Shown: positions 37,114 through 46,556 of the stretch, one piece after another
Numbering within the stretch: position 1 is the first letter of the stretch
Layout: every line of letters starts with the position of its first letter
Source: Pilatotrama ljubarskyi
Lineage: Eukaryota; Basidiomycota; Agaricomycetes; Polyporales; Polyporaceae
Assembly (NCBI GenBank): GCA_022385805.1
Contig: MU277792.1
Location: 1 to 52,687 of the forward strand
Direction: 5' to 3'
Length of the DNA stretch: 52,687 bases
Notes under the pieces: model-generated
Told to the model about the DNA's origin: nothing
Seen by the model: only the letters and a program-made list of their open reading frames with translations
Databases searched by the model: none
Made by a program: the position numbers and the translations under genes

Positions 37114-38951
37114 TCAAAGTTCAACGACCATTCGGGACGCCCCACCGTCCATCGTGACTCGTCGCCTGGTTCGCGCAAGCAGATATCTGCGGCCAAAGCT
37201 GGCCAGCTTCGCCTCATCGTCGAAACCTTTCAGTGACGCGGGGAAGTTACCTAAGCCGGCAGGTGCGAGAATCACCGCCTCTCCTGTCTGCGGATCCTCG
37301 GGCTTGTCAGTCGCTCGCTGAAGCTTAGCAAGTCGTGCCACAAACCTTGAGCCTGACGACGTGGTCGAACGCATCATAGTCGGTGAAGTCGGCCGAGACG
37401 TGCTTGACAATCGCTTCCCACCACGCGGGGGATGAGAAACGATGCAAGATCGCCATACTGCAGAGGTCGATGAGCACGGGCGGCAGTGCGGTGGGCTCTG
37501 TACGCCGTCGGTATACACCAACATAGACTCATGCTTGAACCTCGCACCTTGGGTACTGATGATGACTCTCATTGCAAGGTGTCGCTGCTGCCTCGTCAGG
37601 GAGGTGAGCGCCTTTGTCAGGCCCGACATGCCTCTGTTCACGGACAGATACTGTTCGAGCGGCTGGGTCAGACACCCTGACACTCTGACGGCAGACATCG
37701 GCGAGCGCACCTTATGAGCTTCATCAACAACGAGGACCTTGCCCGTGTCGACTTCAGCCCGCACGAAAAGGCGAGAAACGATCTCGAAGAGCGCGCATGC
37801 GCTGCCTGCATCGATGAACGGATCTGATAGGTCGACAATGGTGAGCTGGCCCGCCTTGAAGCGAGACATCGACTGGTCCTTCTCGGTGTCGACAAAGGTC
37901 TTCAAGAGCAACATGCGCTGATCAAGAAAGCTGATTTGCGCGGGACTGAGATCCTTCTTGGCGAGTTCCACCTTCTTCAGGAACGCCGAGTACGTGAATT
38001 TCTCTCCCAGCTCGCGCAGGATCGACTGAAGTATGTCAGGTCAGCAGAATGTTTGTTTTTGTATCAATCAATGCGGGGGTTACCAGTATCCGCTGCATAT
38101 AGAGTGGAGCCGAGTCGGAAGAGCCCACTGCCATCATTGAGAGGATGGCCTCAGCATCGAGCTCCTTGTCCGAGAACCGGAGCGGCTCGACGGCCACAGT
38201 ACCCCCAAGGCGAGAGTAAGCAGCTCGCATCGTCGCCAACGAGGAACGTGATACGTAAACACGAACTGTTGGTGGACGGACGCCCTCTATGGTGGTCTGA
38301 GCAAGCCAAGCGGCTTCGCAAGGCCGTGAACCAGAGCCTCCTTCTCCGAAATGGAGGACAAGACCGCTCAAGGCCTTGTGTGAGACCCCGATGGCATCGT
38401 AGCCCGAGATCAACATATTCTCGAGGAGTACCGCTACTGTATGCGATTTCCCGGAGCCCTGCACGCCGCAGACGATGGCAGAAAACGGTGCATTCTGTGG
38501 AACGTGCGGGCTAATTCAATCACTGTCAACGCATACGAGTGAAGCGAGACGTACAGTGTTAACATATAGTCGGGGGTCTTGCGGTGCATAAGCGTAGGCC
38601 TTGTCGCTAAACATCTACAGTGAGTGCAAACACTTCTTCCTCGCACCGTGAGCTCAGAAGAGCGAGAGCTTACCGGATAGATATCACGCTGCCGAAGACG
38701 CCGTATTGGGACCGCCTCTGCAACATTCCCGCTGCGACATAGGCCTCACGCGTGAGCAATGGGGCGGTGATCACCTCATGCTCGTTCGTCACGCCGGCGA
38801 GGGGGATGTCGAGGTCGAGGAAGCGGAGTTCCTGTTGGTGTGCACACTGAAGTCAATGATAGGAAAGCTCCGGGCTCGACCAGCCACCGCATACCTCCGG
38901 AGCGTCCACCTCAGGCTGCGCAGGGATCAGTGCAGATACACTGGGTAGCAT
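37114..38951 (-). CDS. HerA/FtsK-like P-loop ATPase, copy A
   Basis: Predicted cytosolic or nuclear NTPase of unknown role. Eight minus-strand exons give 473 aa: 38895-38951, 38674-38831, 38555-38606, 38084-38494, 37711-38025, 37548-37650, 37346-37497 and 37114-37287. An N-terminal domain (HEVITAPLLTREAYVAAGM, RSQYGVFG) precedes Walker A GVQGSGKSHT (K105). Walker B is KVLVVDEAHK (D327, E328). Then come an Arg-containing helix (LTRQQRHLAMR) and a sensor strand VIISTQEPT before HRFSSPAWW. This order resembles HerA/FtsK/VirD4 ATPases, where the sensor often reads ATQRP. That superfamily placement is my inference. The next gene upstream is a close paralogue. All catalytic motifs are intact, so this is not an obvious pseudogene. 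Confidence 0.75.
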
Positions 38952-39916
38952 ATAGACGACGTACGCTAGCAAGAGTCTCCTTGGAGCTGCTGCCCAAGGA
39001 TGAGGGCGACGATGTCCCTGACGTGGAGCCGTTCGTGAGACGTGCCTCATTCTACGGAGGCAACATTAGTCTAGGGTCTATCCGGCAGTGGCGGGTGAAC
39101 GTACTTCTGCTTCCCCCGGCCGGACATCTTGGATGGGAACGTCGTGTACGTCGATGGAAGCCATGTTATTAGCCGCCGCGAATGCTCTAATGACTACCGC
39201 AGGGCGAAGGGGTTCAAGGGGAGTGCGATGCTGCAGGTCGCTTCTACCCCCGGCTTATAAGGGCTGGGCATGCCGACGTGATGCTGCATGGCGGGTGTGC
39301 TGCGGCTATTTACCCCACCACCCCGGCGTCCGAAGACGTCCTAAGGAAGACGCCATCCGGGGCTTGCTTAGAAGAATGAGTATGAAACGAGGTAAGGCAC
39401 CTGAACGTGCTCTGCACGGGTCGGACATGCATTCGAGCAGGGTCGACCGACGGAGGTCTGAACCTGGCATCGGCTCCGCTCGGTCCTGAGGCGCATCGTC
39501 TGAAAGTGGCAACGGCATCAGGGCTATGCGCCCCGTTCAGCGCGAACACCCCTCAGCTTGGAAGTGTCGTTTACATCCTGGCTGAGGGTCAAGGTTCGTG
39601 AGACGGGCGGAGGGCATGAGGTGGGATCCTCTTACCGCAGCACCAGGGTTTGCCGACCTGCAGGCGGAGAAATGTATTTGTGCCTCCATGACGGTTTTCG
39701 CTCCCCGCAAGTAACCGTATGATGAGGGCAAATCACTCTCATACGTCGGCGTCCGCATAAGCTCCAAGGTCACAGATGCGAGGAGAGATGGTCTAGTATG
39801 ACGCCGGCAGTGGTATACCAAAAAGTATGGGGGACGTATCGTATATATAAGATATAGCGTGCAGTACGTCAGCCCAAGAGAGAAACCGCGGATGCTTGAC
39901 AGCGAAGCTGGCAGGA
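38952..39916. other. Intergenic between the two HerA-like genes
   Basis: This 965-bp spacer separates the start of copy A and the stop of copy B. It should carry the promoter of copy A and the terminator of copy B. No third ATPase remnant (no Walker A-like sequence) and no repeat was seen. Confidence 0.4.
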
Positions 39917-41877
39917 TTAGTCGGCGAGCGCCATACGCGACTCGCCGCCGTCGAGGGTCACGCGCTTTCGCGTCTTGATGAGTAGGTACCTCCGCCCAAA
40001 ATGGGCAACTTTTGGTTTGCCCTGAACGAGGGAGCCCGAGGCCGTCTTCCGGGTCGTCGGGAACAAGCCGAGACCACTAGGGCATAAGACAAGGGCCTGA
40101 CCAGTCTAAGGTTTCGATCACGGCGTCAGCGAGAGTAATGAGGAGCAATACTTGTAGGGCCTTACCTTCAACTTCACGACTTGATTGAAACCTTGGTCGC
40201 TGGAAAGGTCGACGCACACGCGCTTGACTACAGCATCCCACCATGCAGGCGAGGAGAACCGGTGGAAGATGGCGATGCTGCACAAGTCGATCAGGACCGG
40301 CGGCACTGCGGTAGGCTCTGCGGTACTGGATTAGAGCATGTACGGGAAGGTCAATACGCCGGCACCAACCCTGAGTACTGATGATGACGCGCATCGCGAG
40401 GTGGCGCTGCTGGCGAATTAGTGATGTGAGAGCCTTCGTCAATCCCGTATCGCCACGATTGGCGGATAAGTACTAGGGGCACGCCCGAGTCAGCCGGGTG
40501 GAGACAGGGTGCTCTGATAGAAATTCGACTAACCTTGTGAGCCTCGTCGACGACAAGGACCTTGCCCGTACCTAAGTCGGCTCGGACGAACAACCTCGTG
40601 ACGATCTCGAATAAAGAGCAAGCGCTGCTCGGGTCGATGAACGGGTCGGAGAGATCAATGATCGTGAGCCGCCTGGGCTCGAACAGTGAACCTTTGCGGC
40701 TCTTCATGGGGTCGACAAAGGACGCGAGAAGGGACAGCCGTTGCTCTAGGCTCGCCTTCTGGTGAGGGTTCATGTCCTTCTTGGCTTCCTGGACTTCTCT
40801 CAGGAAAGCATTGTATGTGAAGTTCTCTCCCAGCTCGCGCAATATGGACTAGGAATGCGAGTAAGGATAGCACATATTGAGTTGCTCAAACGTTACGTAC
40901 CAGGATAGATTGCATGTATAGAGGGGCAGATTCCGATGAGCCTACCGCCATCATCGAAAGGATCGCTTGAGCATCCAACTCCGAATGCGAGAATGTCAGC
41001 GGCTTCACCGTCACGTCCTCTCCAAGACGCTCGTAGACTCTCTTCATGGTGGAAAAGGACGACTTTGACACATACACTCTCACAGACGGAGGATCAAAGC
41101 CGTCCAATTTAGCACAGCCGAGCCAAGCTGCTTCACAAGGAAGTGCGCTCTGACCGCCCTCACTGAAGTGGAGGACAAGGCCGGAGAGCGCCTTTTCGCA
41201 CGTGCCGATAGCAGCGCAGTCGTCGATCATCATGTTCTCAAGCAGGACCGAGACCGTATGGGACTTTCCGGAGCCTTGGACACCACAGACTAGAGCGGAA
41301 AGTGGTGCGTTCTGCAATTGTCTATGTCAACGGGAAGAAAGGGCGACGGGGTAGATTAGGCTCACTGTATTGACGTACAGACGGGGATCCTGAGGAGATT
41401 GGTTGCTACCAGGCTGACTGGATGTGGATTGGAGGCAGCCAGGAGATTGATTTCGGGGCGACACTTACCCAATTGAGAGCACGCGACCTAATACACCGTA
41501 CTGAGAGCGTTTCTCGGAGATCCCGGCAGCAAGCCATGCGTCACGGGTAAAGAGAGGAGCAGTCATCATTTCATGACTCTCTATAGTGTCACCAATAGCT
41601 AGCTCATCACATAGAAGAGCAAGCTCCTACGAGTGAGTAGTTGAGCACATATTCCGACGGTGGGGTCGACTTGTCGAACGCGACCTACCTCGTCAGTAGA
41701 ATCGCCGTACTCCTGGATGTACCGGTAAAGTTCAGCAAGATATTTTCAACAAGACAAAACAGCGATACTCACAGTATCAGAGCCGTCCGCCCGCGTTGTC
41801 GCCACGGGTGTTGATGTCAGCTTCGTTGTCATTCTCGTCACAGGGCCGACACTGCGTAGAGTAGGAGGGATAGGCAT
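39917..41877 (-). CDS. HerA/FtsK-like P-loop ATPase, copy B
   Basis: This is a tandem paralogue of copy A. Nine minus-strand exons give 498 aa: 41773-41877, 41689-41712, 41469-41626, 41366-41405, 40901-41311, 40534-40848, 40370-40472, 40166-40317 and 39917-40105. The N-terminus MPIPPTLRSVGPVTRM is followed by SHEMMTAPLFTRDAWLAAG. Walker A is GVQGSGKSHT (K125), Walker B KVLVVDEAHK (D347, E348), and the sensor VIISTQEPTAVPP. The tail differs from copy A. Five exon lengths (158, 411, 315, 103 and 152 nt) are identical in both copies, and copy B adds a 24-nt exon near the start. Its ATG is 291 bp from the divergent RRP8 gene. Confidence 0.75.
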
Positions 41878-42168
41878 CGCGGTCGTAGACAGCCGCTTGA
41901 CGCCCGGCGTTTTAGGTTGTATGCTTGACCGGCACAGAGGTCTCTTTGTCTAGAACTGGAGGAGGCAAGGAGGCGGAATGAAAGGGACTTTTGTGGGTGG
42001 CAGAGTCACGGTTAGAGCGCGTCGCGAGCGCTTCAACGGGAGTCGCGTCGCGTGTCCCAGGTCACCTGATCGCCTTCTTTCCCTGCTGCAGCCTGCAGCT
42101 CGCCGGCGACTCCGAGACTCGGAGTAGACCAAGCTCCCTACCTTCACCCTTCTAGTCGTCATTCCGCC
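41878..42168. promoter_or_regulatory. Divergent promoter, HerA-like copy B / RRP8
   Basis: These 291 bp between divergent ATGs presumably contain both promoters. It includes a CGCGTCGCGAGCGC-type stretch near 42018-42031. No known site is asserted. Confidence 0.4.
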
Positions 42169-43726
42169 ATGTCTCTCTTCGAGGTTCCAGGCTGGAGCGT
42201 CCCTGCGGCACCAGTCCCTCAGCAGAGCAAGAAACGCAAACGTGCACCCGCGAAGGAGAAGCCCAGTGACGACGTCGATGAGGCGCATAGGATTCAGAGC
42301 GCGCAAAAGAACATCGAGAAATTGATGCAAGCTCTGGGCGCGGGCTCAGATGCGCTAGACGGGGAGGATTCGGGGAGGACAATCAAGAAAAAGCGGGCCG
42401 GAAAGGAGAAAAAAGGCAAGGGCGCGCAGACAGAGCCTGAGAGAGGTAGGAAGGCGGAACGAGAGGGAAAGAAGGCGGATGAGCAGCGTGCGGTGAGCAA
42501 GGAGAAGAAAGCGACAAGGGAACTTGGAGCGACCCGCGGCGCCGACCAGCCTCAGGAGAGGGCACAACCGACTCAGAAGAAGCAAAAGCAGAAGCAGAAG
42601 AAGGCAAAACGTCCCGACTCCGTAGATGCCCGTTCAGATGCCAGCTTATCTCATGACGCTGCCATTTCCCCTGTATCTCTCAAATTTGAAGCTGTGGGGC
42701 AGGCAGCGTCGAAAAAGTTAGCGGGCAAGTCCCATGAAGGACCCAAGGACGAAGGCCTCACGACGCTCCAGGCCAATATGAAGAAGAGTTTAGACGGTGC
42801 CCGGTTCAGGTATCCGTATTGTCTCAGCCTCGCAGGACTTCGCTCATAAGTCTCTATTAGGTGGATCAACGAGATGCTCTACAAGTCAGACAGTGCCAAA
42901 GCTCGCGAGCTCATGAGCACAGACCCAGCCGTCTTCGCGGACGTACGTGCTGATTCCTCCGCGCCAGGATTGTGGGTGACGTAGTCCTCTTACTTAGTAT
43001 CATACCGGCTTCCGCCACCAAGTGGAATCGTGGCCCACCAATCCGGTGTCGCACTACATCTCAACGCTATCCTCTTACCCTGCCAAGACCGTCATCGCTG
43101 ATCTGGGTTGCGGCGACGCAGCCCTCGCGCGCGCTTTGGTTCCGAAGGGAATGACTGTGTTGTCCTTTGACCTTGTCTCGGACGGCGCCTATGTCATTGA
43201 AGCGGACACCTGCGTTCGCGTGCCTTTGCCTGGTTCTGAGAAACCCATTGGCACCTCCGCGAGCAACTCCGACGACAGCACTGAAGGAGAAGGCGAAGGG
43301 CAGGTGGTGGATGTCGTAATCTGTGCCCTCAGCCTGATGGGCACGAATTGGCCTGGTTGCATCCGCGAGGCTTGGCGGATTTTGAAAACCGAGTAAGTAA
43401 AGCAGACTTCTGTAACGCTCAATGCGTGCGCTTACATATCTCTTAGTGGGGAGTTCAAGATCGCCGAAGTGGCAAGTCGATTCACGAATGTCGACGAGTT
43501 CACCTCCTTCATATCGTCCTTCGGCTTTAAACTCAAGTCAAAGGTGTGCCCCTCTTTGCATCACTCATAAGAGATCTTCTGACGCGCGTTCAAGGACGAA
43601 CGGAACACGCATTTTACGCTTTTTGAGTTCAAGAAGGTTCCTCGCAAGGCAAAGAGCGAGAAGGACTGGAAGAAGCTCATGGCGCGTGCGAGCATCCTGA
43701 AGCCGTGCGAGTACAAGCGACGATAG
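42169..43726 (+). CDS. RRP8: 25S rRNA adenine-N1 methyltransferase RRP8
   Basis: Rrp8 uses S-adenosylmethionine to methylate an adenine of large-subunit rRNA in the nucleolus. Exons 42169-42809, 42861-42942, 42998-43392, 43447-43543 and 43595-43726 give 448 aa. The N-terminal half is Lys/Glu/Gln-rich with repeated basic clusters (KKRKRAP, KKKRAGKEKKGKG), typical nucleolar targeting. The catalytic half begins RWINEMLYKSDSAKA and YHTGFRHQVESWP, the Rrp8 hallmark. It continues with SAM motif I ADLGCGDAAL, then FDLVSDG, VVDVVICALSLMGTNW and EAWRILKTDGEFKIAEVASRF. The tail FTLFEFKKVPRK and CEYKRR also fit the family. Confidence 0.95.
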
Positions 43727-44115
43727 CGTGCTGCCGCATGGCTCAGTACTCAGGTAGGTTTCTCGTCCATTTTCATAAAAAGTCGTTCGAATGACCTTCG
43801 CGGTGGTACGCGTAGTAGCGATTGGTCGAGTCTATGTCATGGCCCTATCTGCAGTAATATGATCATGCTCCTTATCTCCGCTAAATGCAATTCCTGCAAA
43901 CGCATGATTCCGTCAGACCCCAGCATGACGGCAAGTGCGCCTCCTGGATGGCTCTGCGTCTGACCATTCTATTGAGTAGCCCTTCAAATCACGTACTCTG
44001 TTACGTCGCCCATCATGCACGTGCAGCGAGACCATCGCTCGAGTTGCGCCCCCGTCCCCAGTGCAAACCCTCCCTTGACCTTGTCCCGCACTCATACCTG
44101 TCCCTCCACCCTCCA
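43727..44115. other. Intergenic, RRP8 3' flank and F-box gene promoter
   Basis: About 390 bp with no additional gene, repeat or RNA recognised. Confidence 0.4.
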
Positions 44116-45995
44116 ATGTCGCCCTTCCAGCGCGGTCCGAGCGCACCTCCACGTCCCACCGCGTCAGTATGCGCATCCAATCCTGAGATGCATTGCCTTG
44201 ACTGACTCGTAAAAGCAGGGCCCAGGCTGCCCTGCAAGACCAACTCGCGGTCTTGAGTGCACAGGCACTCGAGATCAGCACCCGTCTCAACGCGCTCTCC
44301 CTCACGGCGAGGCTCCCGCCAGAGATACTCTCCGAGATCTTCCTTACTCATGCCGCACGCGTCCAGAGGGAGCAGCTGGACAGCGTCATGAGTGACCGCG
44401 GTTGCATGTCCAGGGTATCCTCGTACTTCAAGTGGATCTACGTCGCCCATGTATGTCGACACTGGCGGGCGGTTGCGCTCGCCTGCGCCGAATTCAGGGC
44501 TTTTCGCGTCTTCGAGGCGTGGACGGTGCCCCAGGGCGTGCTCTTTGGCCCTGAACCCGACAAGACGAGAGGCTTCCCGCTCACTGTGGTCTACCATCAG
44601 AACGTTCAGTACCATTGCGAGCGGTGCACGACCTGGTATGAGTCCTCGTTCGGGCTCCAGGAGATCCAGAGGCTGTTTCCCCGTATCAGGCACCTAGTCA
44701 TCGTGATAGAAGAGGATTCCGGCTTGCGCGAGCTGTGGGAGTATCTGTCCCAAGCAAGCGAGTCTCTGGAGACGCTGCGCATAGGGCTTCGTGGAAATGC
44801 TTGGAGCTACCACACGGCAGATGAAGGCTCAAAGCTCACCCTTCCAAACGGGCTCTTCGCCTCCCGCACCCCCCGACTACGGTCACTCACCACATCGTAC
44901 GTGAGCTTCAGCTGGTCCAACACCCTCCTCTGCTCCTCGCTCCGTCACCTTGAGATCAGCGGACACCCAGGTCATCAAGGCGAAACGGACCTGGGAGAGT
45001 TCATCGCGACGCTTGCCACCATGTCCTCCCTCGAGACGCTCGTCATCGACTGCTTGCCGAAGGCCGGACAGCCTGTCGACGTGGTCGCTTTCCTTCCAAA
45101 CCTGCGCCTGCTTCGGATGATCACATCCTTGGGTCATGCAGCGTCGTTCCTGTCTTGCCTGCGCTTCCCTTTGACTACATCGGTGTCCTTGAGCCTCCAG
45201 AATCGTGAGGATACGCCCGCGGAATTCTCGGTCTTCGTGCAGGCCTTCTCCAGGATTGTTCAGGAGGCACCGCTTCACACGCTTTCTTGGACTGTCCCGC
45301 CGGAGAGCCTCTGTCTGCAAGACGAGCAAGACGAATCGTGCCTCAGGGCGTGGGCGGGCAGCACTACCGCTGTCGAGAACCTGTGGGTCTCAGGGCCGGA
45401 TGTCATCGATGTCATCCCGCGCCTGACAGTCACGGAGAGGCATGCGCGTTACACCGAACCCCTGCTAGCCGCCCTTTCTCTTCCTCACCTCAAAGCAGTG
45501 CACCTCTCTGGCGCCATCTCCTCGCAAGAACAATGGCAGCGCGCCTTCGCTGGCGCACCGAACGTCGCGCTCGTGAGGTTCTCAGGACGTGTTGGCGATC
45601 AGCTTGGGACCAGTCTCAGTCAAGCTATGGTAGTAACGACGCGAGGACGAGCAGAATGCGCCGCGCCCATTATGCCTCATCTGCGCACACTGCAATTCTC
45701 GAATGTCCGGCTCTCATCTCTGCGTGCAAATGCAGGCCTCGAATTCTCCTGCTGCTGTGACGACTACGAGGAGTCCCGAGAGCACGGGGGAAAGAAGACG
45801 ATTGACATGGAGGACCTGGTTCGCGGAATCGAGCGCCGTCGACGGCTGGGCGCCGATGAGATCGAGCGTATCGAGTTCGTCGACTGCACCCACATGAAGA
45901 TGTCGCACATGCAGCCGCTTCTGAGGGAGATATCCACAGTGGTATCCGACGGCGCTGTTCTGGAGACGGCGGCTTGCAGTGGCAGGACGTCGTGA
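44116..45995 (+). CDS. F-box-like / LRR protein
   Basis: Likely substrate receptor of an SCF ubiquitin ligase or a derived member of the expanded agaricomycete F-box family. Exons 44116-44162 and 44219-45995 give 607 aa. The first exon encodes only MSPFQRGPSAPPRPT plus a split Ala. A short helix (AQAALQDQLAVLSAQALEIS) precedes the F-box-like motif LPPEILSEIFLTHA. After it comes YVAHVCRHWRAVALACAEF, the second half of the motif. The remainder has irregular leucine-rich repeats: LRSLTTSYVSFSW, LRHLEISGHPGH, LETLVIDCLPKAG, LPNLRLLRMI. The target cannot be read from the sequence. Confidence 0.82.
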
Positions 45996-46295
45996 TGTGT
46001 GTTTTGTGACTAGTGACTACGTTCATTCTTGCATAGCTCCCTCCGCCGCAGCGCTTGATTCCCCCGAATAACCGACGTTTATCTTTGAGAATACACTGCT
46101 GCAAGGTGCAGTCGTAGCTCATAACCAGCAAGTTAGCGTCAGCGTGACACTGAAAATGGGGTACTCTCACAGAGACACGTGACCGCGACAGACCAGTTTG
46201 CCGCCGAGTGGAGGTCGGCTGAGACACGCGCTCGAGCTCTTCTCTCTCACTCTCCGCGACGTCTGCCTAGGATAGTCTCGTTCCCATCCCTTCTG

Positions 46296-46304
46296 GGCGC
46301 TAAC
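46296..46304 (+). repeat. Candidate 9-bp target-site duplication, left
   Basis: GGCGCTAAC occurs here and again in the same orientation at 52604-52612, just outside the two inverted repeats. It lies 12 bp outside the AGAA that begins the left inverted repeat. A 9-bp exact match at both borders is what a mobile-element insertion would leave. The offset from the strong repeat is different on the two sides, so the assignment is tentative. Confidence 0.4.
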
Positions 46305-46316
46305 TGGACGTGCTCC

Positions 46317-46370
46317 AGAAGGTCTGGTGCATTTCGGGCTGATTTGGGCCACTCGTGACGGTCGGTCACG
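46317..46370 (+). repeat. Left terminal inverted repeat
   Basis: The sequence starts AGAAGGTCTGGTGCATTTCG. Positions 46322-46339 match the reverse complement of 52564-52581 exactly over 18 bp. Flanking AGAA and the inward ATTTGGGC and ACTCGT blocks also match with small indels. At its inner end a CGTGAC (46354-46359) and GTCACG (46365-46370) pair forms a short hairpin. Confidence 0.85.
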
Positions 46371-46556
46371 AACCTAGGCCCACCATGTGGTTGGCGTCAT
46401 CAGTATTACTCAACATGTACCGTCCCGGAAATGTGTGAAGTCTCGTCTGCAATAGAGCTCTCGCAAACCGTCTGCACCACTATTGCCCGTTAGCCCGTCG
46501 CTCCTCTCTACTAAACCAAATGCTCTAATTGTCAACCTATCCCCTCTCTAATACTT

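Noticed and set aside
37114..41877. HerA-like pair as part of the TIR element
   Set aside because: The inverted repeat lies at 46.3 and 52.6 kb only, and RRP8 and the F-box gene intervene. No matching repeat flanks the ATPase pair.
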